NCBI GenBank assembly: GCA_963759115.1
Contig: CAVWXT010000001.1
Coordinates: 744,001-808,000 of the forward strand
Direction: 5' to 3'
DNA from: CAVWXT01 sp963759115
GTDB taxonomy: Bacteria; Planctomycetota; Planctomycetia; Pirellulales; Thermoguttaceae
Length of the DNA stretch: 64,000 nucleotides
The notes beneath the pieces were generated by a model that was not told the origin of the DNA, did no database searches, and saw nothing but the letters and a program-made list of their open reading frames with translations. Below, in pieces: positions 1 to 9,499 of this stretch; the first letter of the stretch is position 1, and every line of letters begins with the position of its first letter. The position numbers were made by a program, and so were the translations under genes.

Positions 1-96
1 CGTGGCTGCAGATGTCGCCGCCGGCGTGTCGAAGGCCACCGCCTTGACCACGGAGTTGCCGGCGTCGATTCCCAGGATGCAGTCGGCTGCCTTCAT
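1..96 (-). CDS. FGGY-family carbohydrate kinase, N-terminal fragment
   Basis: Only the first 32 codons lie in the window. The start ATG is at 96, preceded five bases upstream by a strong GGGGAGG ribosome-binding site. The N-terminus contains ILGIDAGNSVVKAVAFD, which fits the first phosphate-binding motif (DxGxxxxK) of the FGGY sugar kinases such as xylulokinase or glycerol kinase. Members phosphorylate a sugar or polyol with ATP in the cytoplasm. The substrate cannot be told from this fragment, and another actin-fold ATPase (BadF-type) is possible. Confidence 0.7.
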   Translation of the reverse strand, partial: MKAADCILGIDAGNSVVKAVAFDTPAATSAAT

Positions 97-280
97 AGCG
101 ACCTCCCCACGCGGTTTCGAGCGAATTCCGCCGGCCCTCGCAGCGGCCATTGTGGATGGGCACAATCGCATTGTCAATTCGGGCCTACGTCCGAAAGATC
201 GCCGTCGAACTCAACCCCTACGACAACGTCATCTACGACATCTGCGACGAACCGAATACGTCCTCGAATGGCTCGATCCG

Positions 281-2879
281 TCAACAGGCGCCGTAAAACG
301 GACGGAGACCAAGGTCCACGGCGGCGGCGAGCTGGCAATCACGACTCCGCCCTATACGATCGACATTGCGCTTCGGATGCGAGGCGGCCCGGCGCAGGCC
401 CGATGAATCGCGGCCAACGGCAACCGCACCGGCCGTTCCGCGAGCCGCGGCCGGCGCTGAAGGGCGTTCCGTCGGAGGGGGTGGCGGTTGCCGCGCGTCG
501 CGAAAGGGCGCCTCCGCTTCGTAGAGCCGGATGCGGGCCTGGATGCCTTCCGCCAGAACCGCGTTTTTGGGGCCGGAAGCCAATTCCAGGGCCTGTTTGG
601 CGGTCCGAACGGCCTCGGCGAATTGCCCCGCCTCGGCCTGGGCCGCCGCTAACGTGTCGAGGAAGTTCGGCTCCCGACCCTCGGTCAGCTTCACCGCACG
701 CTGGGCCATCGCGACGGCCTTCACGCCGTCGCGGCCCGATGCCTCGGGAGCGGTCGCCATCACCCAAGCCAACTGGTTCAACGCCTCCGCGTTCTCCGGA
801 TACATACTCAGCACCTTGGACCATTGGGCCATCGCTTCGGACAATTCTCCCTGTTGATACAAGAGCAAGCCCAAGTTGTAGCGGGCAGCGGGCTGATCGG
901 GTTTGATCGTCAACGCCTTGCGAAGCAAACCGATCGCCTCGGCCGGTTGTCCGCGATCGGCCAGCATCCGGGCAAGGCTGCCGTACACGTCCAGCAAGTT
1001 GGGATCGAGCGCCAAGGTGTTGCGGCATTCCGCGATGGCGTCGTCGATTCGTCCCAACTTGTCCAGCGCCCGAGCCAAATGCAAGTGCGCCCACACGTCG
1101 CCGGGCTGAAAGTACGCCGCCTTGTAGTAGTGCTCGAGGGCCTCGGCGGTCCGGCCGCAATCCATCAGGTAGTTGCCAAGGTTGACGTGGGCATCCACGC
1201 TGTCGGGCTTGAGTTCCAGCGCCCGCCGAAAATGGGCCTGGGCCTCGTCGAGCGACCCGCACGCGCGGAGAGCTATGCCAAGGTTGTTGTAGGCGTCGAC
1301 ATAGCGGGGCGCGATCTCCAGGGCCCTCCGGTACTGCACTATCGCTTCGTCGTCACGTCCTTGGTCGTGCAAGAACACGCCAAGGTTGTTGCGGGCGATG
1401 TTATTGTCTGCGGCGCAGTCCAGATCGCGGGTCCACAAGGTCTCGCTATTCTGCCAGAAGGACGTCTGCCACCAAGCGCACATCATCAGTGTTGCCACCG
1501 TCAACGCCGCCCCAACGCCGCCCCACCAGGCCCGATGCGGCCACGACCGCATGGCGCGGCTGGTTCCCCAGACCAGGGCCATGCAGAGCCCGATCTGCGG
1601 CAGGTACGTGTAGCGATCGGCCATTGCTTGCAGCCCCACCTGCACCAGGCCGATCACCGGCACGAGCATTCCCACGTACCAGAACCAGCCCACCAGCAGG
1701 TACGGACACCGCCGCCACAGGGCCAAGACGGTCACGCAGACCATCGCTAGCGCCAGGAGCCGCCGCGGCCTTCCATACCGGCAAGTCCAAGCCGGGGTGC
1801 GGATAGAGCACCGCCAGTCCGGCAGGCCAAAACGACTGACCAAGATAGCCGACGTACGCGACGGCGGCGTTGCCGAGCCGCCAGGGCAGCGGCACCTGTT
1901 CCGTGGCCGCAATCGCATTACTCTGGGCCCAAAGCGTTGCCGCGCACGATGCGGCCGAGAGCGCCAGCAGCGGGAGCTTTTCGATCACCAGCCAGAGCGA
2001 GAATGAGAACCTGCCCTCGCCCTCATTCCCGGGTTCGCCCTCGTTCCCAAGCTCCCGCTTGGGAACCTCAACGGTTGGTTCCCAAGCTGGAGCTTGGGAA
2101 CCAGTCGTCGTGCGGTCGTTCCAACGTTGTGTTGCGGAACGCATCATCCGCCCGAGCGGCCAGTAGTCCAACAACAGCAGCACCAGAGGCAGCGTCACCA
2201 GCATCGGTTTGGCCATCAGTCCCAGGGCGAATAGTAGCATTACCGCCAGGTACCGGGCGAACGAAAACGAATGCCGAACGTAGCCGAGATAGGCCCCCAG
2301 GGTCAGCATGAAGAACAGCCCGCTCAAGACGTCCTTGCGCTCGGCCACCCAAGCCACCGATTCGACCCGCAACGGATGAATCGCGAACACAGCGGCCACG
2401 AAGGCACTCGGCCAAAGATCGCCGGTCATCCGCCGCAGAACCAGAAAGAGGACGATTGCCGTGGCCACGTGAAGCAGGACGTTGCTGAGGTGATGTCCCC
2501 AGGGCGACAGCCCGTAAAGCTGGCAATCCAGCATGTGGGAGAGCCAAGTGAGCGGGTGCCAGTTGCTGGCATGGCGGCTGGCGAAGGCCCATCGGACGCC
2601 CTCGATGGTCAGGCCGCTGGTGACTGGCAGATTCCTGCACACGTAGTCTTCGTCATCGTAGTTGACGAAGTCGTGGCGGAGCGTCTGGCCGAAGACGAAA
2701 ACCACCGCCAGCAGCAGGAAAGCGCAAACGCCCGCCGCCAGCGCGAGCGATCGATTCGAGGACGTTCGAACAGGTTGGACCCCAGGTTGTGGGATGCGCT
2801 CGGCGCGATCGGTCATCCCTTTCACGGGCGATGCGGCCGGCGTGTTCCGTGGCGTCTTGGATCGGCTTCGGCGTTTCAT
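281..2879 (-). CDS. TMTC-like membrane glycosyltransferase with C-terminal TPR repeats (one frameshift)
   Basis: The N-terminal half is polytopic and has the signature of GT-C/TMTC-type proteins: an acidic first loop (DFVNYDDEDYV) and HPLRVESVAWVAERKDVLS before further membrane helices. The C-terminal half has about eight TPR units (for example ARNNLGVFLHDQGRDDEAI). Eukaryotic TMTC proteins with this layout are O-mannosyltransferases; the bacterial donor and acceptor are unknown. The reading frame slips near 1765 in a GC-rich run; removing one base joins the halves as VWKARRLLALAM. I chose the start at 2879 (MKRRSRSK); no clear ribosome-binding site is visible there and other starts up to 2966 are possible. 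A palindrome-encoded insert (2043-2102) lies in frame between transmembrane segments. Confidence 0.75.
2043..2102. repeat. Pair of GTTCCCAAGC palindromes inside a coding region
   Basis: Two perfect palindromes sit side by side: 2043-2066 (GTTCCCAAGC, TCCC, GCTTGGGAAC) and 2077-2102 (12-base arms around GG). They are translated in frame in the TMTC-like protein as a Pro/Glu/Trp-rich stretch (GSQAPAWEP and ELGNEGEP type). A degenerate CCTCATTCCC/CCTCGTTCCC duplication lies just upstream at about 2011-2045. Confidence 0.8.
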
Positions 2880-3200
2880 TAACGTCAGACTAGCTTGGCT
2901 GTGGCCGGCACGCCAGCCGTTTCCCAGCACACTGTCACCCCACCCGTGGAAGCCATGGTGATGCAACCGGGCGACGTCTGCTATGTCATATCAATCTCAG
3001 CGCCCATCTCATTGGTTATCGGTAGGGGGGGGGACACCTTCAGCGCGGCTACGTCGGTCTTCGACGCAGTATTACGTATCCGACAAGAACTGATACCGCC
3101 TGGCGGACTCTTACGAAAAATTATACCCGACCAAGGTGGGGGCAATTCCGTGTGGTCCGCGATGCCGCAAAAAATTATTTTTCATTTGTGTGCAAAATGC

Positions 3201-3230
3201 TTGACCTGCAACGCATGTGTAAGTTAGGAT
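3201..3230 (+). promoter_or_regulatory. Sigma70-type promoter for the PEP-CTERM protein
   Basis: TTGACC at 3201-3206 and TAGGAT at 3225-3230 are separated by 18 bases and lie about 150 bases before the start codon at 3377. The rest of 2880-3376 has no credible gene. Confidence 0.45.
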
Positions 3231-3376
3231 AACCGTGCATGCTCCAACGGAGTTAGGGAATTTTCCGATGGGGCCGGTTGTATCGAAATCACCGGGGGTG
3301 CGAGTTCACCGACAGACGAATGCACTGCTGTAAGACATTGCTGCCGGCCGCACTGATTACATTTGGGAGGTCACCT

Positions 3377-6300
3377 ATGTCACGGCTCAGTAACTGGAAC
3401 TCTGTTGGCAAGACGCTGGCGTTGGCGTTTACCTGTGTGGTTCTCTTGGCCCCGCAGTTGGCCGTGGCGGCCAGCGGCACGTGGAATGGCGCCACCGACC
3501 AGAATTGGGCAAATACCGCGAACTGGACTGGCGGCCCTCCGGGAGTGGTCGCGGGCACGGATCGGACCCTGGCTACGACTGCTCTTACGACCGATACGGC
3601 CACCTTTAACAACAACCCGGCGATCCCGGCGAACTTGACCGTCCTCCCGGACCTGAACCGATACGTCGCGAACCTCACCTTTGACAGCGCTGCGGGAAGC
3701 TTCACCATCGGCCAAACGGGCGGCAACACGCTCTATCTGGCTCCCGGTACGACGAACATTGCGCAAACCATCCGCGGCACCGGCCTGACCGAAACCCTCG
3801 CCGGGCCGCTCATGTTTTACAGGTCCATAACTCCGGACACCGGCTCCACCTATACGTTCAGCAACAGCAGCTTTGATCCGACCAACAAGCTGGTGATTAG
3901 CGGCCCAATCACCACCAACGTCGGTGGCACGACCACGGGCACGATTTCGCTGGGCGGCACCGGCTCGATCACCGGGAACTGGGCCGCCTCCCAGACAACC
4001 AACACGTTGAGCAGCACGATCGACAACACGGGCGGCAACCTGAGGTTGACGAAGTACGGCTTGAGCAACTGGAACATTACGGCGGCGCAGAAGTTCAATG
4101 GCGTCTTGTATATGTGGGGTGGAACGACGACGCTCGACTTCAACGCCGCCGGCGTGACCACCGATCTGCTTTGGAACGGCAAGGCAACGGCTAACGCAAT
4201 GTCGATAGAATCGGGAAATCTGATTCTACTGGGCAGCAACTCGGGTGATAGCACTCAGCGGGCCGGCGGCAACGTGTTCAAATTCGCCGCGGGAGCGAAT
4301 CTTACGATCGCCGGCGGCACCGGCCACAGCATGACTCTTAATTATGCGGACAACTCGAACTACTCGTTCAGACGCAACGGCGACGGCAACATGCCGGGCG
4401 CCACCTTGAACGTCTCGTTCGGCACCGGCGGGGCCTTCAACCTCAGCAGCACGGGCGGGTCCGTGAACAACGGGATACTCAGCGACAACGCCAACTTGGC
4501 TTCGGTCGCCGACGTTACAACCAACAACTACGGCAGCAGCCCTATGAGCACCGGCGCGACCGATTGGGCCGCGAAGGACGCCAGCTACAACTTGATCCCC
4601 CTTGCCTCCTACGCCAGCGACAGCGTCGTCGGCAATTGGACGGGCGGCACCAGCAATATCGATCTGGTGACCACGGCGAACGTGCCCACCAGCGGACCGT
4701 TTGCGATTAACACCCTGGCCCTTCGCACCAACCAGGCCTATGCGATCACGCTGCCTACCGGCGTGAACGCGCTCAGCATGGGCGGCATCCTGGTGGGTAG
4801 CCAGGTGGGCGCCAACAACGTGACGTTTTCGGGCGGAAGTCTGACCGGCGGCAGCGCCACCATGACCGGCTACGAGGTGCTGGTCCACCAGTACAACACC
4901 GGCACGGTGACGTTCGGCCCAACGGCCGACATCGTCAACAACGGCGCCAATGCGGTGCAGTTCACCAAGGCCGGGCCCGGCACCACGATCTTCACGGGCA
5001 CGAAGAGCTATACGGGGTCGACCAACGTCGGCGCCGGCGTTCTCCAACTCGGCGACGGCGTGACAAACGGGGCCGTCAGCAGCACCGCCATCTGGGTCGC
5101 TGCTGGTGCACAACTGGTGTTCGACACTGTTGGTACTCAGACCAACACCGCCGTGATCAGCACCGATAGCTCCGGCAACTACCTTGCCAGGATCGTGATG
5201 GCCGGCACCGGCACTATTAACATGCAGCAAGCCGGCCACGGCAGCCAAACTCCGGCTTGGGAGTTCCGCAACGGCATCGTGAACGTGACCGATTTGTCTG
5301 GAACCGCAACGTCGCCGTTCGGAAGCTATAACAACAGCAACGGAAACGAAATGTGGTTTGACGGCGGGGCGATGCAGTTCACCGGCACGGCTTTCAACGC
5401 TAGCGCTGTCTCTCCCTACAACAGCACAACCACCGGCGTCGCAAACCCCAACAACTTTTATCACGCCACGGTCCTGACCGGCAACGCCACGTACATGGCC
5501 GATGGGGCTGTGGGCTCGACCCCCATGTCGGTGACAGGGCGTTTCTATGTGCCCGGCTCGGGCACCCACACCATCACCCTCGAAGCCCTCAATGGCACCA
5601 TAGTCCCCGGCACCGCCACCACCGGCAGCTACCTGTCAAACACGGCCACCACGGGCGGCGGCGGCGTGTTCAATAGCACGATTACCGATTCGATCGTCCC
5701 CGGCCAGGGATCCTACACGACGAAGGTGGTCAAGACCGGCCCCGGCATCTGGCAAGTATCCCAAAGCAATTTGCAGAACACCGGCGGTTTGCTGGTCAGC
5801 CAGGGGACTTTGCTGCTTACTTCGACCAGCACCGGCGGCATCTATCTCCCCAACTCCTACCAGTACGCGGGCGTGACCGTCGCCAAGAGCGCCTATCTCG
5901 ACGTCGGCGGCGGCAACGGCACCGCCGGCCAGTTTTTGTGGTTGAATGGTCCTCTCCGGGGCGAAGGCACCATCATCAACAGCGCTGCGTCAGGCACCGC
6001 TGGGCCGACGGGGACTTACGGATACGGGGCCGTCAAGATGAACAACAGCAGCGCCACCCACTACCTTAGGATCCAGCCGGGCCCGACCACGGACACCAGC
6101 GCCCCGAATGCCGATTCGGCCCCCATTCACACCATCGGCACGCTCACCACGGGCGACGAGACATGGAATGGCTACTGGGCGCAGAATCGATACGACTGGG
6201 ACGTCACGTCGGTCACTGTCGGCGGCGGTGCGCAGCCCATCGGCGGCACCACCTCCGACTTCTTGAACATCCAAGGCACCCTGGACCTCACCGCTTGCGG

Positions 6301-7873
6301 TGTGGCCGGTGGCAGCACCGAGTTCAGGATCGGCGCGTGGGGCGTCTCCGGCGGCGCGATCGGTTCGGTCGCCAACTGGAGTCGCCACAACACGTACAGT
6401 TGGACGATCGCCACGGCCACCAACGGGATCACCAGCATCGCGAACATCGCGAACATGCAAGGTATCACCTTGGGCGGTTTTGGCCCCGGTGCGGATACCG
6501 CCACCAACAACTCGACCTCCGGCGGTACCTGGGCACTGACCACCGCGCCCACCGGCGTGGGCTCTGGCCAGAATCTGATCTTGACCTACACCGGCACGCC
6601 CGCCGCCACGTATGCCCTGGTTGCCACCAGCGACGCCGTCAATGGACGCGTCTTGACCGGCGGGACGGCCACGATCACGTCGAAGGTCTACAATACGGGC
6701 TCCTCGGTTGCTCCGGTTGCCGACTACATCGACTACACCGGTCTGGGCATCTCCACGACCGGCACCATCGGCGCGATGTCCAACACGGCCGGTACCTATG
6801 TCCAACCGTCAACCAACCAATATAACGGCTACGGCAGCGGCAACGCCACCTTTACCGCCGGCTCGACGCCGGGTCAGGTGGTCACGTTCAATCCGACCGC
6901 CGCGACGGTCATCAATCATGCCGGGACGGATGCCGCTTTGGCCAGCGCCGCCCCGGCTGGCACCAGCATCACGGTGGTCGCCCAGCGGACCTTCACGGCT
7001 CCGGCCGTGGTGAGCAACGTGTTGCTCAACGCCAACCTCGACTCGTCGGCTACGTTTAGTTCCACCGGCCTCTACGCCACCACGACCGACGTGACGATTG
7101 CCAACACCGCGTCAACCGACGCCAACGGCGTGACGATCGCCGCCGGAAGCGACGTGTTCAACGGTACCCAGTTGACTCAGAGCGGCAGCCGGGCCCTTGC
7201 CGGGCAGTTCAGCACCTATGGCGTCAAGACCGGCGGGTTCACCCTCAACGGCACCGGCGAGGGCCTCGTGGGTGAAGGCCCCTACGCCGTCAATGTCAAC
7301 TACACCATCAACGTGGGAACCGCGGCCTTGGGCGCTGCGATCACCGGCGGCGTCAGCAACGGCGGCGCCTTCAACGGCATCACCTCGAAGACGGTTGCCG
7401 GCGGGGCCGTCTTGGGCACGGTAGCCATTCTTACCGGCGGCCACTCGACGGCCAACGTCGTGCTCAGCGAGACTTGGCGCGCCCGCACCGGCGCGGAGAG
7501 TACCCTACTCATCAGCGACGCGGTGAATCTGACCGGCATGAATTCTGGGGACGTCTTCGCGCTGCAAATGTCGTACAGTGCCACTGAGCTGAACACGCTC
7601 TGGGGCGGCAAGAGCCCCTGCTTGGACTGGCTGAACGGTTCGACCTGGCAGGCGGCGGGCAGCATCTACAAGGGCGACATGGCTGCTCCCACCGGCAATG
7701 ACCTGTCAAGCGAGTTGGGTTGGTATGGCATCGACTCGAGCGCCGGCGTCGTCTGGGCCGTGGTGAACCACAACAGCGACTTCGCCGCCGTTCCCGAACC
7801 GGGCACGGTGGTCATGCTGCTAAGCGGCCTCGGCCTGCTGGCCATCGCCTGGCGGCGGAAGCGGGCCGCATAG
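3377..7873 (+). CDS. PEP-CTERM sorting-domain protein with autotransporter-type beta-strand repeats
   Basis: A 1,498-residue secreted protein. The start at 3377 has GGGAGG six bases upstream and begins a signal peptide (hydrophobic LALAFTCVVLLAPQLAVA). The body is rich in Gly, Thr, Asn and Ser and contains copies of the autotransporter-associated beta-strand motif (KAGPGTTIFTGTKSYTGSTN; KTGPGIWQVSQ), which predicts a long beta-helix. The C-terminus is a clear PEP-CTERM tripartite signal: VPEPGT, a hydrophobic helix (MLLSGLGLLAIAW) and RRKR. In other bacteria this signal is processed by an exosortase, with surface or matrix delivery. It is monocistronic: own promoter upstream and a strong terminator at 7903. 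The exact role is unknown; a structural cell-surface or biofilm role is an inference. Confidence 0.9.
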   Translation: MSRLSNWNSVGKTLALAFTCVVLLAPQLAVAASGTWNGATDQNWANTANWTGGPPGVVAGTDRTLATTALTTDTATFNNNPAIPANLTVLPDLNRYVANLTFDSAAGSFTIGQTGGNTLYLAPGTTNIAQTIRGTGLTETLAGPLMFYRSITPDTGSTYTFSNSSFDPTNKLVISGPITTNVGGTTTGTISLGGTGSITGNWAASQTTNTLSSTIDNTGGNLRLTKYGLSNWNITAAQKFNGVLYMWGGTTTLDFNAAGVTTDLLWNGKATANAMSIESGNLILLGSNSGDSTQRAGGNVFKFAAGANLTIAGGTGHSMTLNYADNSNYSFRRNGDGNMPGATLNVSFGTGGAFNLSSTGGSVNNGILSDNANLASVADVTTNNYGSSPMSTGATDWAAKDASYNLIPLASYASDSVVGNWTGGTSNIDLVTTANVPTSGPFAINTLALRTNQAYAITLPTGVNALSMGGILVGSQVGANNVTFSGGSLTGGSATMTGYEVLVHQYNTGTVTFGPTADIVNNGANAVQFTKAGPGTTIFTGTKSYTGSTNVGAGVLQLGDGVTNGAVSSTAIWVAAGAQLVFDTVGTQTNTAVISTDSSGNYLARIVMAGTGTINMQQAGHGSQTPAWEFRNGIVNVTDLSGTATSPFGSYNNSNGNEMWFDGGAMQFTGTAFNASAVSPYNSTTTGVANPNNFYHATVLTGNATYMADGAVGSTPMSVTGRFYVPGSGTHTITLEALNGTIVPGTATTGSYLSNTATTGGGGVFNSTITDSIVPGQGSYTTKVVKTGPGIWQVSQSNLQNTGGLLVSQGTLLLTSTSTGGIYLPNSYQYAGVTVAKSAYLDVGGGNGTAGQFLWLNGPLRGEGTIINSAASGTAGPTGTYGYGAVKMNNSSATHYLRIQPGPTTDTSAPNADSAPIHTIGTLTTGDETWNGYWAQNRYDWDVTSVTVGGGAQPIGGTTSDFLNIQGTLDLTACGVAGGSTEFRIGAWGVSGGAIGSVANWSRHNTYSWTIATATNGITSIANIANMQGITLGGFGPGADTATNNSTSGGTWALTTAPTGVGSGQNLILTYTGTPAATYALVATSDAVNGRVLTGGTATITSKVYNTGSSVAPVADYIDYTGLGISTTGTIGAMSNTAGTYVQPSTNQYNGYGSGNATFTAGSTPGQVVTFNPTAATVINHAGTDAALASAAPAGTSITVVAQRTFTAPAVVSNVLLNANLDSSATFSSTGLYATTTDVTIANTASTDANGVTIAAGSDVFNGTQLTQSGSRALAGQFSTYGVKTGGFTLNGTGEGLVGEGPYAVNVNYTINVGTAALGAAITGGVSNGGAFNGITSKTVAGGAVLGTVAILTGGHSTANVVLSETWRARTGAESTLLISDAVNLTGMNSGDVFALQMSYSATELNTLWGGKSPCLDWLNGSTWQAAGSIYKGDMAAPTGNDLSSELGWYGIDSSAGVVWAVVNHNSDFAAVPEPGTVVMLLSGLGLLAIAWRRKRAA

Positions 7874-7902
7874 CCTCAAGCACCGCAACTGAAAACGAAA
7901 CG

Positions 7903-7932
7903 AAGGGCCGGCCGAACGCCGGCCCTTTCTTT
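7903..7932 (+). terminator. Rho-independent terminator after the PEP-CTERM gene
   Basis: A perfect 10-bp stem (AAGGGCCGGC, loop CGAAC, GCCGGCCCTT; 7903-7927) is followed by TCTTTTTG. It lies 30 bases after the stop codon. Confidence 0.85.
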
Positions 7933-8020
7933 TTGTTTCGCACCTCCCGATCGGCGCGAATCTTGTCCGCCCATCGCTCCCTCTTGACGCACGATTCGAG
8001 GGCCTTCTTGTCGTGCAGGG

Positions 8021-8161
8021 CTAGCCCGCATTTCTCACCACGCGGGCATAGTCTGGCACAGACCGTGCGACACCAACCCGAAGCGCAAGCGAGGGCAATC
8101 CGTTGTCCAGCCCTCGCTTGCGCTTCGGGTTGGTGTGCAAGTGGTGAGAAATACGGGCTAG
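8021..8161. repeat. Nested palindromic element with CTAG ends
   Basis: The outer arms, 8021-8041 and 8141-8161, are inverted repeats with one mismatch and begin and end with CTAG. Inside them are 26-bp perfect arms (8070-8095 and 8111-8136) around a 15-base loop. Translated, the inner arms give the NPKRKRG / LALRVGV peptides seen as spurious ORFs. The interval 7933-8539 holds no gene beyond this element. Confidence 0.8.
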
Positions 8162-8380
8162 ATCGGTGATGCCCTGTCCCCGGCCAATGTTGGCCATCTG
8201 CCTTGGAATTGCCGCAATGTCAAGCAGGCGAAGGGCGGAATGATCGAGATTCTGTGGGCCATAAGTCTGGAGCGTCCTAGGCGTCAATAGGCCCCACTGT
8301 CCAGCAAATATGCCCGGCTAATGATGGCACCAATCTGGAGAGGGAGGCACAAAACTGGCATAAAGTGTCCAAAATGAGAC

Positions 8381-8404
8381 TTGTACATACGTACAGTATA
8401 TGCT
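8381..8404 (+). promoter_or_regulatory. Possible operator/promoter with TGTAC-N4-GTACA palindrome
   Basis: The dyad TGTAC-ATAC-GTACA (8382-8395) overlaps TTGTAC and is followed by TATATGCT. It is the only A/T-rich promoter-like patch before the small gene pair at 8540. Spacing to a -10 is not ideal, so this is a candidate only. Confidence 0.3.
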
Positions 8405-8539
8405 ACCTTGGCATCGACCGAGGCACAAACAATCACCGCCAATTTCCGGGCTTGGCACGTTTCGATCAGTCGCTTTCGCCTACGGGGTAAAACGCCAGAC
8501 CAGGTGCGACACGGCGGCGAACGAGGAGAGGAGATTCCT

Positions 8540-8695
8540 ATGTCGGACACCCGCGACCAACGCAAGGGCTTGAGCCCCGGCGACGAAGCATGGGACGTCT
8601 TTGAATTGGACGACGAGGCCGCGGCGGATCCGCAACCGGAGTACGGCGATTTCTGGGGAGAACCGGACGATGATTGCGACAACGGTGGTTGGTGA
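8540..8695 (+). CDS. Acidic 51-residue hypothetical protein
   Basis: A small ORF with a purine-rich ribosome-binding site (GAGGAGAGGAG) just upstream. The product is strongly acidic (ELDDEAAADPQPEYGDFWG, ending EPDDDCDNGGW) and has no membrane segment or recognised domain. Its last 26 bases overlap the start of the next gene (8670) in another frame, which suggests translational coupling. I recognise no family. A partner or modulator of the following DNA-binding protein is an inference from this coupling. Confidence 0.55.
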   Translation: MSDTRDQRKGLSPGDEAWDVFELDDEAAADPQPEYGDFWGEPDDDCDNGGW

Positions 8696-8951
8696 GATTC
8701 GTCGACTGCTGCGGGAGGGCCGCCTGTCGCAGCGGAAGATCGCCTCGCAGATCGGGGTCAGCCGAGGCACGGTCAACGCGATCGCCCTGGGCAAACGCGT
8801 GGATCCCCCGGCCCGCTGGCGACGGGAAGACGACGGTTTCGCTCCCCCGGCGGGCTTGCCCGTCCGATGTCCCGGCTGCGGCGGCAAGGTGCAGATGCCC
8901 TGCCTGCTGTGCTACATTCGCCAACGGAGGCAACGGTGCCGGGAGTCTTGA
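8670..8951 (+). CDS. Small HTH protein with C-terminal zinc ribbon
   Basis: 93 residues. Residues about 8-43 form a helix-turn-helix of the Trfl/sigma-like resolvase type (EGRLSQRKIASQIGVSRGTV). The C-terminus has a four-cysteine pattern (CPGCGGKVQMPCLLC) that should bind one zinc ion. The protein is basic, so DNA binding is likely, but its target is unknown. It overlaps the acidic 51-residue gene by 26 bases and shares its transcript. The neighbour downstream (dgkA) is on the other strand. Confidence is good that this is a gene and moderate for its class. Confidence 0.65.
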   Translation: MIATTVVGEIRRLLREGRLSQRKIASQIGVSRGTVNAIALGKRVDPPARWRREDDGFAPPAGLPVRCPGCGGKVQMPCLLCYIRQRRQRCRES

Positions 8952-9014
8952 ATTGGCGCAGGCGGCGATTGCCAGGGCCGACCGCGAGCATCAGCGTCTG
9001 TCGCCCATCATTTC

Positions 9015-9414
9015 TCAGCCCTGCCACCACTCCAGCAGAACGCCCACCCGGTGGCCGAAGATGATCGCGCCGACGACCGCGGCGCCGATCGAGGCCACCA
9101 GCACGGCGGCGCTGCCGATGTCCAGCGAGTTGCCCAGGTGGGGATCGCTCTCGCCGGTGATGGCCTTGGCCATCGACTCCAAGGCGCTGTTGAACATTTC
9201 GGCGGTCAACACGCCGGCGATGCACAGCAAGCAGCAGGCACCACTCCAGCAGACTCACGCCCAGCACGATTCCCGCGGCGACGACCACGGCAGCGGCGAA
9301 GAAATGGACGAAGAAACTGCTCTGGCCGCGCACGCCCGCCTTCACGCCGCGAAAGGCGTCGCGGAACTTGCGGGCCCAGGAACGTTCGGCGGATTGGAGG
9401 TCGTCAGGTGGCAT
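9015..9414 (-). CDS. dgkA: Diacylglycerol kinase DgkA-type (one frameshift)
   Basis: A small integral-membrane kinase of about 132 residues that phosphorylates diacylglycerol or undecaprenol in the inner membrane. The sequence has the N-terminal amphipathic RKFRDAFRGVKAGV, membrane helices, and the family motif around EMFNSALESMAKAITGE (canonical E-x3-N-x-A-I/L-E). One extra base in CTGCTGCTTGCTGTGC near 9231 breaks the frame between the first and second membrane helices; without it the protein reads through to EWWQG-stop at 9015. It lies directly upstream of lptD on the same strand side, in the same region of clustered insertions. Confidence 0.8.
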
Positions 9415-9420
9415 GGCAGA

Positions 9421-9499
9421 AATGATGAATGATGAATGATGAGTGATGAATGGTCAACCCGATGACCTTTCCTGTTGCTGGCATTCATCATTCATCATT
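9421..9499. repeat. ATGATGA inverted repeat
   Basis: Arms 9421-9437 and 9483-9499 are perfect 17-base inverted repeats built from ATGATGAATGATGA units, with a 45-base spacer. It sits between dgkA and the end of lptD and may act as a terminator for either. Confidence 0.6.
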
